From assembly GCA_963926355.1 (NCBI GenBank), contig CAWUWW010000001.1:254044-318043 (forward strand): a DNA stretch of 64,000 nucleotides, read 5' to 3'. The notes beneath the pieces were generated by a model. It was not told the DNA's origin. It saw nothing but the letters and a program-made list of their open reading frames with translations, and did no database searches. Positions 51,125 through 59,475 of this stretch are shown here, piece after piece (the first letter of the stretch is position 1; each line of letters opens with the position of its first letter). This stretch comes from SCGC-AAA076-P13 sp963926355 (GTDB lineage: Bacteria; Pseudomonadota; Gammaproteobacteria; Magnimaribacterales; D2472). The position numbers were made by a program, and so were the translations under genes.

Positions 51125-51394
51125 TTACCTTCCAGCAAAAGGGTTTCCGAAAATACCAACTGCCAGCTCTGCCCAGATCAACAGGAATATCAAAACCGAT
51201 ATTCCAACTAGCAAAGCTTTATTCTTTGAGGATATTTCCTTCGAAATAATAAGATGAATACTTGTACTCATTAGCAGGAGCATTCCGCCCATAAGAAAAA
51301 AATCAAACAGGCTCCAGTTAACATCATCAGACAAAGCACTTCCAATTAAGGGAAGCAGTAATAAAAGGAGAGGGTAGAAAATTCTTTTTGACAT
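51125..51394 (-). CDS. Small membrane protein (89 residues)
   Basis: Three predicted helices (about residues 6-22, 30-50 and 60-80) joined by a short basic loop (SKEISSKNKA). It ends in AVGIFGNPFAGR. It resembles small uncharacterised three-helix proteins of marine bacteria, but no family is recognised. Confidence 0.65.
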   Translation of the reverse strand: MSKRIFYPLLLLLLPLIGSALSDDVNWSLFDFFLMGGMLLLMSTSIHLIISKEISSKNKALLVGISVLIFLLIWAELAVGIFGNPFAGR

Positions 51395-51474
51395 AATTAA
51401 ATAATAACAAAATATGACAGCCGTTGCCTTGCTCTGATTTAGATTGTTGGCTAGAAACCTTTTCTTTAGATTAT

Positions 51475-51690
51475 CTAGAAGGTAGACAGATAAAGACTCT
51501 CAACCCTTTCTCTTGCCCAGGGGGTTTGTCTAAGAAACTTTAATGATGATTTGATAGAGGGGTTGCTCTTAAAACAGTTGATATCAATGTGCTTTGCCAG
51601 GCCCTCCCACCCATGATAGTCAACCAGACTAGTAAGAAGGACCTGCAGCGTGACCCCGTGCAGAGGGTTATTAATTTGGTTTCCAGTCAT
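51475..51690 (-). CDS. VF530-family (DUF2132) DNA-binding-like protein
   Basis: 71 residues matching the VF530 family: NPLHGVTLQVLLTSLVDYHG, INCFKSNPSIKSSLKFLRQT and PWARERVESLYL are its conserved blocks. The family has a helical DNA-binding fold but no established role. Monocistronic, with an 84-base spacer to the aldo/keto reductase. Confidence 0.85.
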   Translation of the reverse strand: MTGNQINNPLHGVTLQVLLTSLVDYHGWEGLAKHIDINCFKSNPSIKSSLKFLRQTPWARERVESLYLSTF

Positions 51691-51776
51691 GCCTCATCAT
51701 ATCACTAGCAATTAAAATGGGATTAGGATTAGTGACTGGTCTTTAATTAGCTCAGAGAAATGAAACCCCATCTGAT

Positions 51777-52751
51777 TTATTTTAATGCGCCGTTGATTCT
51801 TCCTAACACCTCATCGGTAAGCAGGGGTATGGCATCTAGAGATTTAAGGTTCTCTTCTAGCTGCTCAAGTTTTGAGGCACCTAAAATAACAGTAGATACG
51901 TTGCGGTTTTGAAGGCACCAGGCTATTGATAGATTAGAAAGGCTAGCTCCGACGTCTTCTGCTATTGGCATCAATAAGGCAACCTTCTGCATTCTTTCTT
52001 TTGCTCTGTCCGATTCAATCATGTGCTTCTTAAGCCATTCATATCCTTCAAGTGATGCTCTAGATCCTTCAGGAACTCCGTTCAGATATTTGCCTGTTAG
52101 TGACCCAGAGGCAAGGGGAGACCAGGTAGTTGTTCCCATTCCATACTTTTCAAATATAGGCGCGTATTCAATCTCAAACCTTTCTCTGTCCAGAAGGTTG
52201 TACTGAGGCTGCTCCATGGTTGGGGGAGTGAGGTTATTATCATTTGCAAACTCGTAGGCTTCTTCGATTTCAGCCGCAGACCACTCAGACGTTCCCCAGT
52301 AGAGAATCTTCCCCTGGGTTATTAAGTTGTGCATTGCCCAAACTGTTTCACCAATAGGTGTTTCAGGATCAGCTCTGTGGCAGAAATAAAGATCAAGGTA
52401 ATCAACCTGAAGTCTTTTAAGAGCTTGTTCACATGCCTCTGTGACATGTTTTCTGCTTAGCCCCATTTGAGTTGGAAGTGGGCTTTCATGCGATCCAAAA
52501 AACACTTTAGAAGATACGCAATAAGAGTCCCTTGATTTATCAAGAGCCTTTAATGCCTTTCCCATGACTATCTCTGATAAGCCTCTTTCGTAACCCTCAG
52601 CATTGTCAAAAAAATTAATACCTGCATCCAGACAGGTGCCAAACATTTTTTCAGCCAGGTTCGGGTCAACCTGCTTGTTAAACGTTACCCAAGAGCCGAA
52701 TGATAGTTCTGATACTTTGAGACCGGATCTGCCAAGATTTCTATATTTCAT
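51777..52751 (-). CDS. Aldo/keto reductase (Kv-beta-like, AKR)
   Basis: NADPH-dependent oxidoreductase with a TIM barrel (324 residues). The catalytic tetrad is visible: Asp and Tyr in FFDNAEGYERG, Lys in CVSSKVFFG and His in LYFCHRADPETP. The C-terminal cofactor site is VSTVILGASKLEQLEENL. It resembles the voltage-gated potassium channel beta-subunit/YghZ branch. Physiological substrate unknown. Confidence 0.9.
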   Translation of the reverse strand: MKYRNLGRSGLKVSELSFGSWVTFNKQVDPNLAEKMFGTCLDAGINFFDNAEGYERGLSEIVMGKALKALDKSRDSYCVSSKVFFGSHESPLPTQMGLSRKHVTEACEQALKRLQVDYLDLYFCHRADPETPIGETVWAMHNLITQGKILYWGTSEWSAAEIEEAYEFANDNNLTPPTMEQPQYNLLDRERFEIEYAPIFEKYGMGTTTWSPLASGSLTGKYLNGVPEGSRASLEGYEWLKKHMIESDRAKERMQKVALLMPIAEDVGASLSNLSIAWCLQNRNVSTVILGASKLEQLEENLKSLDAIPLLTDEVLGRINGALK

Positions 52752-52797
52752 ATTGTTCTATTTTTATTTATTATTAAAAAATATAATAGCAGAAATT

Positions 52798-53406
52798 TTA
52801 CTCTCCACCGCCACCGCCACCGGCATAACTGGCCGTTCCTGCATCTCCTGAGGAGGTAGTTGCAGCTAGAACAGAAAATAAGGCCATTTGATCAACCCCA
52901 TTTCCACATGCAGCCGTCAAGGGATTTTTTATGAAGTTAGCCAATTGTCTTATCTCAATACATTCACCAGAATTAACCTCAACAAGAAATGATTTTTTCT
53001 TAGACAGTAGATAGATTTTATCTTTGGCAATCGTCAACAAAAAACCATGCTCATACCATTTTTTAAATTTAGTTTCAAAAAGTATCTCGCCTGTATCTCC
53101 GCACAACTTAGATACAAGATTTTTTGAGTTAATAAAAAAAATGTTGCCTTTGTGATACTGAGGAGTTACCCATCCTTTAATTTTATCTGTTGTCCAAATC
53201 ACATCACCTGTTTGAGCATTCAATAGCTGGTGGCTATGCTTTGTACCCCAGGCGTTAACACTTTGAACCAGTATATTCTCTCCACAAGTTGTAATGATTG
53301 TTGGAGTATTATCTGAATCTTTACTCCAAACTGCCTCTCGGGTATCTAAATTAAATCTAGCAATTAATTTCTTTTGACCTAAAAATACTTCATTTGATGA
53401 GTTCAC
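52798..53406 (-). CDS. Short PQQ-type beta-propeller protein with glycine tail
   Basis: 202 residues. Repeats such as RFNLDTREAVWSKDSDN, LNAQTGDVIWTTDKIKGW and CGDTGEILFETKFKKW fit PQQ-like propeller blades; about four can be counted, fewer than the usual seven or eight. There is no signal peptide. The tail ends ASYAGGGGGGE, encoded by GGTGGC repeats. It is divergent from a 56-residue gene, with a perfect palindrome between them. Function unknown. Confidence 0.6.
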   Translation of the reverse strand: MNSSNEVFLGQKKLIARFNLDTREAVWSKDSDNTPTIITTCGENILVQSVNAWGTKHSHQLLNAQTGDVIWTTDKIKGWVTPQYHKGNIFFINSKNLVSKLCGDTGEILFETKFKKWYEHGFLLTIAKDKIYLLSKKKSFLVEVNSGECIEIRQLANFIKNPLTAACGNGVDQMALFSVLAATTSSGDAGTASYAGGGGGGE

Positions 53407-53452
53407 AAATTTCTCCTAATTACTTATTCGCTATTAATCTTAATTGATATAT

Positions 53453-53474
53453 TATGTAAAGTCTACTTTACATA
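53453..53474. promoter_or_regulatory. 22-base palindrome (TGTAAA-N6-TTTACA)
   Basis: TATGTAAAGT and ACTTTACATA form a perfect inverted repeat with a 2-base centre. The core matches the published TyrR-box consensus TGTAAA-N6-TTTACA. It ends three bases before the ATG at 53478 and lies 47 bases before the divergent propeller gene, so a bound protein could repress both. Confidence 0.6.
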
Positions 53475-53477
53475 AAA

Positions 53478-53648
53478 ATGGCAATGAAAAAAACTAATTG
53501 GTCCTTCGGAGATTCAAAAAAAGATAGAAAAGGCAGGGTAATATTTTTTATTGGTTATTCAAAGGAAGTTTCAAGCAGAGATAAGCCTAATGAATTATGG
53601 GAGCCAGAGGAAATCTTCTTAAAAAGAAAAAATATTTTAAAAATCTAA
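53478..53648 (+). CDS. Hypothetical small protein (56 residues)
   Basis: The product is soluble and basic: MAMKKTNWSFGDSKKDRKGR at the start and a likely beta strand VIFFIGYS in the middle. No family recognised. Support comes from its position directly behind a palindromic operator and from even codon use; no strong ribosome site is present, so the leader must be very short. A second ATG at 53484 is possible. Confidence 0.5.
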   Translation: MAMKKTNWSFGDSKKDRKGRVIFFIGYSKEVSSRDKPNELWEPEEIFLKRKNILKI

Positions 53649-53693
53649 AAATAAAGAAATACCTAGTTCGGTTTTTTATTTATAATTCTTCTC

Positions 53694-54035
53694 ATGGCAT
53701 CAATAATTAATTTTGAAAATTTTAAAGAGGAGAGTAGAGAGAAGTACGTTGACTATATTCAAGAACTACTCGACGAGGCCTCAGACATCTACGAGGATAT
53801 TATTATTGATCTCGAAGAGAGAAAAGAAAATACCAAGGCAGATGTGGAATTTATTTTTGGAGAGTACCATCTCGAAGATAGCAACAAGGACTGGACTGCT
53901 ATGTGCCTAATGATGGATGATATTTTTGAGAAATACCGAACTAAGTACAGCCAGGATAAGGATTATTTTAAACTCCACGAGGAGTACAAAACTCTGGAAA
54001 CTGAATTCAAAGACTTATTTGATGAGTACTTATAA
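53694..54035 (+). CDS. Hypothetical acidic protein (113 residues)
   Basis: A very acidic, mostly helical soluble protein (for example DEASDIYEDIIIDLEERKEN) with aromatic residues spaced as in a helical bundle. No signal peptide or known motif. It lies between two small unknown genes on the same strand. Confidence 0.6.
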   Translation: MASIINFENFKEESREKYVDYIQELLDEASDIYEDIIIDLEERKENTKADVEFIFGEYHLEDSNKDWTAMCLMMDDIFEKYRTKYSQDKDYFKLHEEYKTLETEFKDLFDEYL

Positions 54036-54058
54036 AATTACTAACTAGGCAATCAGTT

Positions 54059-54145
54059 ATGAATATAAACACAAGAGCTATAGTAATTTTGGCAATCTCT
54101 AGTTTTGTTCTCGGCTATGCCGGAAGAGCTCTGGGGCTTATATAG
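54059..54145 (+). CDS. Possible membrane peptide (28 residues)
   Basis: A short frame encoding one hydrophobic helix (IVILAISSFVLGYAG) with a basic residue on each side. It starts 23 bases after the acidic-protein gene. The ribosome site is weak (AGG). Many such peptides occur in compact genomes, but this could be chance. Confidence 0.3.
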   Translation: MNINTRAIVILAISSFVLGYAGRALGLI

Positions 54146-54187
54146 TTTATTAATCTCTTCTTAATGTTCTTTAATATTTTTTTTATT

Positions 54188-54216
54188 TTGACAAACTAAT
54201 ACAGCAGTATTATCTT
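54188..54216 (+). promoter_or_regulatory. Sigma-70-type promoter upstream of the MAPEG gene
   Basis: TTGACA (54188-54193), a 17-base spacer, then TATCTT (54211-54216). It predicts a leader of about 55 bases before the ATG at 54278. Confidence 0.5.
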
Positions 54217-54277
54217 CTTAAGTACTATTAAAATATAAGGCAATAAAGTCTTATAGATCAAAAAGGTATTTTAGCTT

Positions 54278-54682
54278 ATGGAATTTTTACTACTACCTGA
54301 ATTTTTGGCTTTCTTTACTTTCTTCTACCTATTTCTTGCTATGAGAATAGGCTTCATGAGAGGAAGTCCTGTTATGAAGATATTCTTTAAAATGGAGGAC
54401 GAGATCTCAGAAGAAAGACTCAATCGAAATGTTAGAGCTCATGGAAATTTCTCTGAGTATGTTCCTTTGTTTTTTATTTTATTGCTGGTCGTTGAGCTAG
54501 CCTCGTCAACTACATATTCATACCTATTGACTGTCTGTTGTATTTTTACTTATGGCAGAGTGGCACATGCGCTATGCTTTGCCTTCTTTGACAGCAATCC
54601 CTTCTTGAGAATATCTGGCATGCTAACAACCTACCTAGGATTGACCTTGCTTTCGGTTGAGTGCATCAAGATAGCCCTCTAA
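54278..54682 (+). CDS. MAPEG-family membrane protein
   Basis: 134 residues with four helices. The MAPEG signature RLNRNVRAHGNFSEYVPLFF (about 48-67) is clear, and GRVAHALCFAFFDSNPFLRI follows. Bacterial members (YecN-like) are linked to glutathione or lipid peroxide metabolism, but functions vary. It has its own promoter and no close partner. Confidence 0.85.
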   Translation: MEFLLLPEFLAFFTFFYLFLAMRIGFMRGSPVMKIFFKMEDEISEERLNRNVRAHGNFSEYVPLFFILLLVVELASSTTYSYLLTVCCIFTYGRVAHALCFAFFDSNPFLRISGMLTTYLGLTLLSVECIKIAL

Positions 54683-54755
54683 AAATTAGACAATTATTTG
54701 AGTTATTCTTTCTTCAATGAGAGAATTAAAACTATTTAATATTAAGGAGTAGGCA

Positions 54756-55106
54756 ATGAGCTCAATAGAAGTGAAAAGTTTTAGTAACGCTGATGAGGTA
54801 AATGATGCCTTTGATAATGCGCACATAGAAGCGGTAAGCGTTGGCGGTCAAAGGGTAGTAAAACTTACCCTTCAGCCAGGATGGAGATGGTCAGAGAATG
54901 TCAAGCCGGTTGTTGGAACAGATAGCTGCCAAGCAGGACATCTTGGGGTAATTATTTCAGGAACTATCTGCTGCAAGCACGATGACGGTTCTGAGGTTAG
55001 CTACACTGCTGGAGATGCATATTCCATTAATCCAGGTCACGACGCTTGGGTGGCTGGAGATGAAGTCGCAGTGGCATTTGAATTCGCAGGAATGTGGGGC
55101 GAGTAA
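54756..55106 (+). CDS. Small cupin-domain protein
   Basis: 116 residues forming one cupin barrel. The region around QAGHLGVIISGTICCKHDDG corresponds to cupin motif 1 and YTAGDAYSINPGHDAWVAGD to motif 2, with His residues that may bind metal. Good AAGGAG ribosome site. No neighbour suggests a substrate. Followed by an intrinsic terminator. Confidence 0.8.
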   Translation: MSSIEVKSFSNADEVNDAFDNAHIEAVSVGGQRVVKLTLQPGWRWSENVKPVVGTDSCQAGHLGVIISGTICCKHDDGSEVSYTAGDAYSINPGHDAWVAGDEVAVAFEFAGMWGE

Positions 55107-55126
55107 TTTTAATTCTATCAATAAGG

Positions 55127-55148
55127 ACCCAGCCTAAGCTGGGTTTTT
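55127..55148 (+). terminator. Intrinsic terminator after the cupin gene
   Basis: Perfect 7-bp stem ACCCAGC/GCTGGGT, CTAA loop, then a T-run; 20 bases beyond the stop codon. Confidence 0.85.
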
Positions 55149-55243
55149 AAATTTAAGACCTATTATTTTTTAAAGAGACCTAACTTTTTATTTTTATTAA
55201 ACTATAATAATCTCATAAATTTTAATTATTTCCCAAAAAGACT

Positions 55244-55660
55244 ATGTCAAATAGATTTCATTTAGCAATTCCTGTAACCAGCATTGAAAAAGCAAAGACT
55301 TTTTATTGCGACCTATTGGGATGTGTAGCCGGTAACTTTGAAGAAGGTAAATGGCAAGACGTTAATTTCTGGGGAAATGAATTAACCCTTCATGAGGCTA
55401 ATGAGGTTTCAGATAAAGAAAGACATCATGTCGACATGGGCGCTGTCTGTGTTCCTCATTTTGGAGTTCATCTTGATGAAGATGTTTACATGAATATTAA
55501 AGAAGCAGTTTCTAATAGCGAAAAGGGATTTCTTGATGATCCCTATAGAAGGTTTATAGATGACCCAAGAGAGCAGGAGACATTCTTTGTAGAAGATCCA
55601 AGCGGGAACGTTTTAGAAATCAAGACAATGAAAAACCCAGAAACTCTTTGGGAAGTCTAG
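55244..55660 (+). CDS. VOC-family (glyoxalase/dioxygenase fold) protein
   Basis: 138 residues. The first module begins FHLAIPVTSIEKAKTFYCDL with a likely metal His; the C-terminus is FFVEDPSGNVLEIKTM, a standard VOC signature with a metal Glu. The enzyme type (lyase, isomerase or dioxygenase) cannot be told. Its stop shares bases (CTAG) with a convergent 53-residue gene. Confidence 0.85.
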   Translation: MSNRFHLAIPVTSIEKAKTFYCDLLGCVAGNFEEGKWQDVNFWGNELTLHEANEVSDKERHHVDMGAVCVPHFGVHLDEDVYMNIKEAVSNSEKGFLDDPYRRFIDDPREQETFFVEDPSGNVLEIKTMKNPETLWEV

Positions 55661-55818
55661 TCTTTAATTCTTCTCAAATAAATATACCCAAATAATAACG
55701 TAAGTATTGTTCCAGCAAATATACCATGGGGTGAGCTAGCTATGGTTTTTCTAAAATAAATACACTCGACAGCATGGACCGTGAACCATACAATTAAAAA
55801 GTAAGTCAGTATTTGCAT
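55657..55818 (-). CDS. Small two-helix membrane protein (53 residues)
   Basis: Reading the minus strand, a frame starts at ATG (55818) with AAGAAG upstream. It encodes two hydrophobic helices (ILTYFLIVWFTVHAVECIYF and IFAGTILTLLFGYIYL) separated by a polar loop and ending RRIKD. The stop overlaps the VOC gene stop by 3-4 bases. The hydrophobic pattern and tight packing suggest a real gene of unknown family. Confidence 0.55.
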   Translation of the reverse strand: MQILTYFLIVWFTVHAVECIYFRKTIASSPHGIFAGTILTLLFGYIYLRRIKD

Positions 55819-55954
55819 ATCTTCTTTATAGTCATTGAATTAAGACTTGTAAATTAACCTAGCAAAAATTAAATAGCAAATAGCTTACTAAGCAGATAGT
55901 TAAATATTTTTATATGCATTACTATTTATAAAATATACATAAAAAAGGGTAGCA

Positions 55955-56953
55955 ATGGAAAAAGTTTTAGTCACAGGTGCAACTGGCTTCATAGGCCTTC
56001 ATTGCATTCAGCAACTTCTCGATCAAGGCTATCAAGTTAACGGAAGTCTTAGATCTCTTGATAGAAGCAAGGAGGTTGAAGAGTCTCTAAAAAAACACAA
56101 TACCTCGATAGAAAATTTAACATTAGTTAAACTTGATCTTCTCAGTGACGATGGCTGGGATGATGCCATAGAGGGTTGCGATTATCTTCTTCATGTAGCT
56201 TCACCTTTTGTACTCAGCAACGAACCTGAAGAATTTTTTGTTAAGCCAGCTGTTGAGGGAGCAACCAGAGCACTAAAATTTGCACAAAAACATAACATTA
56301 AAAAAGTAGTACTAACATCATCTTTTGCCGCCGTTGGAGATACATTCGATGGTACTGAGAGTTTTGATGAATCTCATTGGTCAGATACTACTAATAGCAA
56401 GATGTCCTTCTACGCAAAAAGTAAAACCCTTGCAGAAAAAGCAGCATGGGACTATGTAAAAAATAATAATGTTAGTTTTGAATTAAGCGTTATAAACCCT
56501 ACCGCGGTTCTGGGACCATCTCTTTCCAATGATATTGGGGTATCTAATTCAATGATTTTGAGAATGCTAAATGGAGAGATGCCTGCTCTAGTTAAGATTC
56601 ATATTGGTGTTGTCGATGTTCGAGATGTTGCTAAAGCCCATTTATTATCCATGCAAAGCGATCAGTCAAATGGAGAAAGATTTATTCTATCGGAAAAAGA
56701 AATGTGGATGCATGAGATTGCCAACGTCCTAAACAAAGGCGGGTACAAGGCTCCTGAGAAAAATATGCCTAACTGGCTTCTAAAAATAATAGCAATCTTC
56801 AAGAGCGACATGGTTACCATATCAAAAATGGCAGGTAAAAAAAGAATGTGTCACACCAATAAGGCAAAAGAAGTTCTTGGCTGGGACCCTATCTCTGCTG
56901 AAGATTCTATCTTAGAGGCCGCAAAGCAATTAAAGGAATACAAGTTAATTTAA
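55955..56953 (+). CDS. NAD-dependent epimerase/dehydratase, dihydroflavonol-reductase-like
   Basis: Extended SDR of 332 residues. The nucleotide-binding motif is VTGATGFIGLHCIQQLLDQG (residues 5-24) and the catalytic YxxxK is YAKSKTLAEKAAW. The region LVKIHIGVVDVRDVAKAHLL matches the DFR/3-beta-hydroxysteroid dehydrogenase group. It reduces a ketone or aldehyde with NADPH; the substrate is unknown. Convergent, with a 4-base overlap, with the steroid-reductase-like gene. Confidence 0.88.
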   Translation: MEKVLVTGATGFIGLHCIQQLLDQGYQVNGSLRSLDRSKEVEESLKKHNTSIENLTLVKLDLLSDDGWDDAIEGCDYLLHVASPFVLSNEPEEFFVKPAVEGATRALKFAQKHNIKKVVLTSSFAAVGDTFDGTESFDESHWSDTTNSKMSFYAKSKTLAEKAAWDYVKNNNVSFELSVINPTAVLGPSLSNDIGVSNSMILRMLNGEMPALVKIHIGVVDVRDVAKAHLLSMQSDQSNGERFILSEKEMWMHEIANVLNKGGYKAPEKNMPNWLLKIIAIFKSDMVTISKMAGKKRMCHTNKAKEVLGWDPISAEDSILEAAKQLKEYKLI

Positions 56954-57699
56954 ACTAGCCCTGGGATAATGGCCTTCCTATTTTTTGGATAGTTTTCAAA
57001 CTTTTCTTTGTACCATTTATGGTGGGCTATAGCTCTGGGAAAAAGGTTGGCGATAGTCCAGGCAAGAAATACTGCTCCAGAAATACTCCAAGTTAGAATC
57101 GCCCATCCCATCCATTCAATTATTTCTCCAAAGTAGTTTGGGGAATCAATGTATTTAAAAAGAAATGTATTGGGCAGATGATAGCCAGGACCCTTCTCCT
57201 TTCTTAGATTAACCATAATGTAATCCGACCTTATGTTGATGAACATACCTACAACAAATAAACAGAGGCCAAGTGCAAAGGTATTACTTAATAGCCAATC
57301 TTGGGGGTGTTGGGTAAAGTAGAATATGCCAAAAGCCTGGATACTTACATTCACTATATTAAAAAAGAATGCAGACATTGCTATGCTCAAGGGCATCTTA
57401 GGATTACTCATATCTATAACAAAAGGATAGATAAAGCTTCTATGTATGTAATGGGTGAGCCAGATTGTTAGGAATACGAGATGAACCAACTCTAAATCAT
57501 TTCTTACAATTAACCCAAAAGCTATCATTAAAACAACACAGGGAGATTCCATTAAAACCCATCCCAATCGAGCAGAGATATTTACGCCCCAGCCACTTCG
57601 AATATGCCTCCCGTAGGGAGCACTGACAAAAAATAGATAGATAAAGGTCATTGCAGCAACAAGTACCCAGAAGATAATAAATATATTAAACAAACTCAT
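56950..57699 (-). CDS. Steroid 5-alpha-reductase-type membrane protein
   Basis: 249 residues with six or seven helices. The C-terminal signature of the SRD5A/DUF1295 family is present: PNTFLFKYIDSPNYFGEIIE and AHHKWYKEKFENYPKNRKAI. The N-terminal part has SAPYGRHIRSGWGVNISARL. In eukaryotes such proteins reduce steroid or polyprenol double bonds with NADPH; bacterial substrates are unknown. It is divergent from the GMC oxidoreductase. Confidence 0.88.
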   Translation of the reverse strand: MSLFNIFIIFWVLVAAMTFIYLFFVSAPYGRHIRSGWGVNISARLGWVLMESPCVVLMIAFGLIVRNDLELVHLVFLTIWLTHYIHRSFIYPFVIDMSNPKMPLSIAMSAFFFNIVNVSIQAFGIFYFTQHPQDWLLSNTFALGLCLFVVGMFINIRSDYIMVNLRKEKGPGYHLPNTFLFKYIDSPNYFGEIIEWMGWAILTWSISGAVFLAWTIANLFPRAIAHHKWYKEKFENYPKNRKAIIPGLV

Positions 57700-57794
57700 A
57701 TAAAAAATGCCATTTTTAATTTATCTTGAATTAAGTTTACAGCCATCAAACTAAATCATAAACTAATTAGTATAGTGAAATGGGGTATCTATAA

Positions 57795-59474
57795 ATGAAA
57801 GCTTATGATTTTGTAATTTTGGGAGCAGGTTCGGCCGGTTGTGTATTGGCGAACAGGTTAAGTTCTAATCCAGATTTTAATGTCTGTCTTATAGAGGCAG
57901 GACCAGAAGATAAGGACATAAGAATACACGTACCGATAGGTTTTGCTTTCTTCGGCTCTGAGAGTAAGGTTAATTGGAACTACAACACAGTCCCTCAAAA
58001 GGAATTTGCAAAAGTTACCGTCCTTGAGCCCAAGACCTCGGTTGTTGATTCAGCAGGCGGCACCCATGAGTTTCAAAATGAAGTTGAAGAGCACAGAAGG
58101 GGATATCAGCCAAGAGGAAAGACCCTCGGAGGATCTAGCTCTATAAACGCAATGCTTTATATCAGAGGCCATAAGTGGGATTACGATCACTGGTCTGAGC
58201 TGGGAAATGATGGATGGTCTTACGATGAGGTTCTTCCTTACTTCAAGCGAGCAGAGCACAACGAGGTTCATAACAACGAGTACCACGGTCAAAATGGCCC
58301 TTTAAATGTTTCAAAAATTAATCATAAAAACACACCGACAGATGATTTTGTAGAAACAGGAGCGTCAATTTTTGGTTATAACGATGACTTTAATGGAGAT
58401 AGCCAAGAAGGCATTGGTTATTACCAAACCACCCAAAAGAATGGAAAGAGATGCAGTGCAGCTAAGGCATATCTAGTCCCGGCCATGGACAGAGAAAATC
58501 TTACAATCCTCACTGAAACCCATATAAATAAAATTAATACAGAGAACGGAAGGGCTACCGGAGTTGATTGTATTGATAGCGAGGGCAATGAAATAACAAT
58601 CAATGCAACTAAAGAGGTTCTGCTTTCATCGGGAGCATTCGGCTCACCTCAAATTTTATTAAGATCAGGCATTGGCCCAGCTGATGAGATAACTAAACAT
58701 GGTATAGAGCATAAAATCGACCTCCCTGGAGTTGGTAAAAATCTTCAGGATCATATAGATTATCTTTCAGTACATAGATATAACTCACTAAGTCTTATTG
58801 GGTTCTCCTTAAGATCTATACTTTTTGTTTACCCCTTTGAAATACTTAAATATATTTTTACTAAAACAGGACTATTTACGTCTACTGTTGCCGAGGCAGG
58901 TGGTTTTATTCGATCTAGAGGCGATCTAGAAATTCCTGACATTCAGTTACATTTTGCTCCTGCTTTAGTTGTAGATCATGGAAGACAGTCTTTATGGGGA
59001 CATGGCCTAAGCTGTCATGCTTGCTTGCTAAGGCCTAAATCTAAAGGTGAGGTCACATTAGAATCATCAGACCCAATGGCTGATCCGAAGATTGACCCAA
59101 AGTTCTTATCCCACCCGGATGACGTAAAAGATATGGTAGAGGGATACAAAAAAATGATGAAGATATTAAACAAAGAACCTTTTTCAAAATATACCAGCAA
59201 GAACGTTCAAAGACCTGTTGATTTAAGCGACGATGCAGATATTGAGCAGGCTATTCGAGAGGAAGCAGATACGGTTTATCATCCTGTAGGAACCTGCAAG
59301 ATGGGTAGCGATGATATGGCAGTTGTTGACAGTAATTTAAAAGTTTACAAGATGAAAGGTTTGAGAGTTGTGGATGCATCTATTATGCCAACTCTTGTCG
59401 GCGGTAATACAAATGCCCCTACAATCATGATTGGTGAGAAGGCTTCAGATATAATTTTAAAAGAATGGAGTTAG
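57795..59474 (+). CDS. GMC-family FAD oxidoreductase (choline dehydrogenase/alcohol oxidase type)
   Basis: 559 residues. The FAD motif is DFVILGAGSAGCVLANRLSS (5-24), the GMC signature GKTLGGSSSINAMLYIRGHK and the C-terminal active site HPVGTCKMG with GGNTNAPTIMIGEKASD; the catalytic His and Asn are present. Before GKTLGG there is an extra stretch of about 25-30 residues (about 72-101, with SVVDSAGGTHEFQNEVEEHR) that most relatives lack. The likely substrate is an alcohol. The rhodanese gene starts one base after its stop. Confidence 0.92.
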   Translation: MKAYDFVILGAGSAGCVLANRLSSNPDFNVCLIEAGPEDKDIRIHVPIGFAFFGSESKVNWNYNTVPQKEFAKVTVLEPKTSVVDSAGGTHEFQNEVEEHRRGYQPRGKTLGGSSSINAMLYIRGHKWDYDHWSELGNDGWSYDEVLPYFKRAEHNEVHNNEYHGQNGPLNVSKINHKNTPTDDFVETGASIFGYNDDFNGDSQEGIGYYQTTQKNGKRCSAAKAYLVPAMDRENLTILTETHINKINTENGRATGVDCIDSEGNEITINATKEVLLSSGAFGSPQILLRSGIGPADEITKHGIEHKIDLPGVGKNLQDHIDYLSVHRYNSLSLIGFSLRSILFVYPFEILKYIFTKTGLFTSTVAEAGGFIRSRGDLEIPDIQLHFAPALVVDHGRQSLWGHGLSCHACLLRPKSKGEVTLESSDPMADPKIDPKFLSHPDDVKDMVEGYKKMMKILNKEPFSKYTSKNVQRPVDLSDDADIEQAIREEADTVYHPVGTCKMGSDDMAVVDSNLKVYKMKGLRVVDASIMPTLVGGNTNAPTIMIGEKASDIILKEWS

Positions 59475-59475
59475 G

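Noticed and set aside
57603..57620. Sequence similar to the tRNA-Glu 3' end (CCCGTAGGGAG) as a possible second attachment site
   Set aside because: Only about ten bases match, and they encode a conserved part of the steroid-reductase-like protein.
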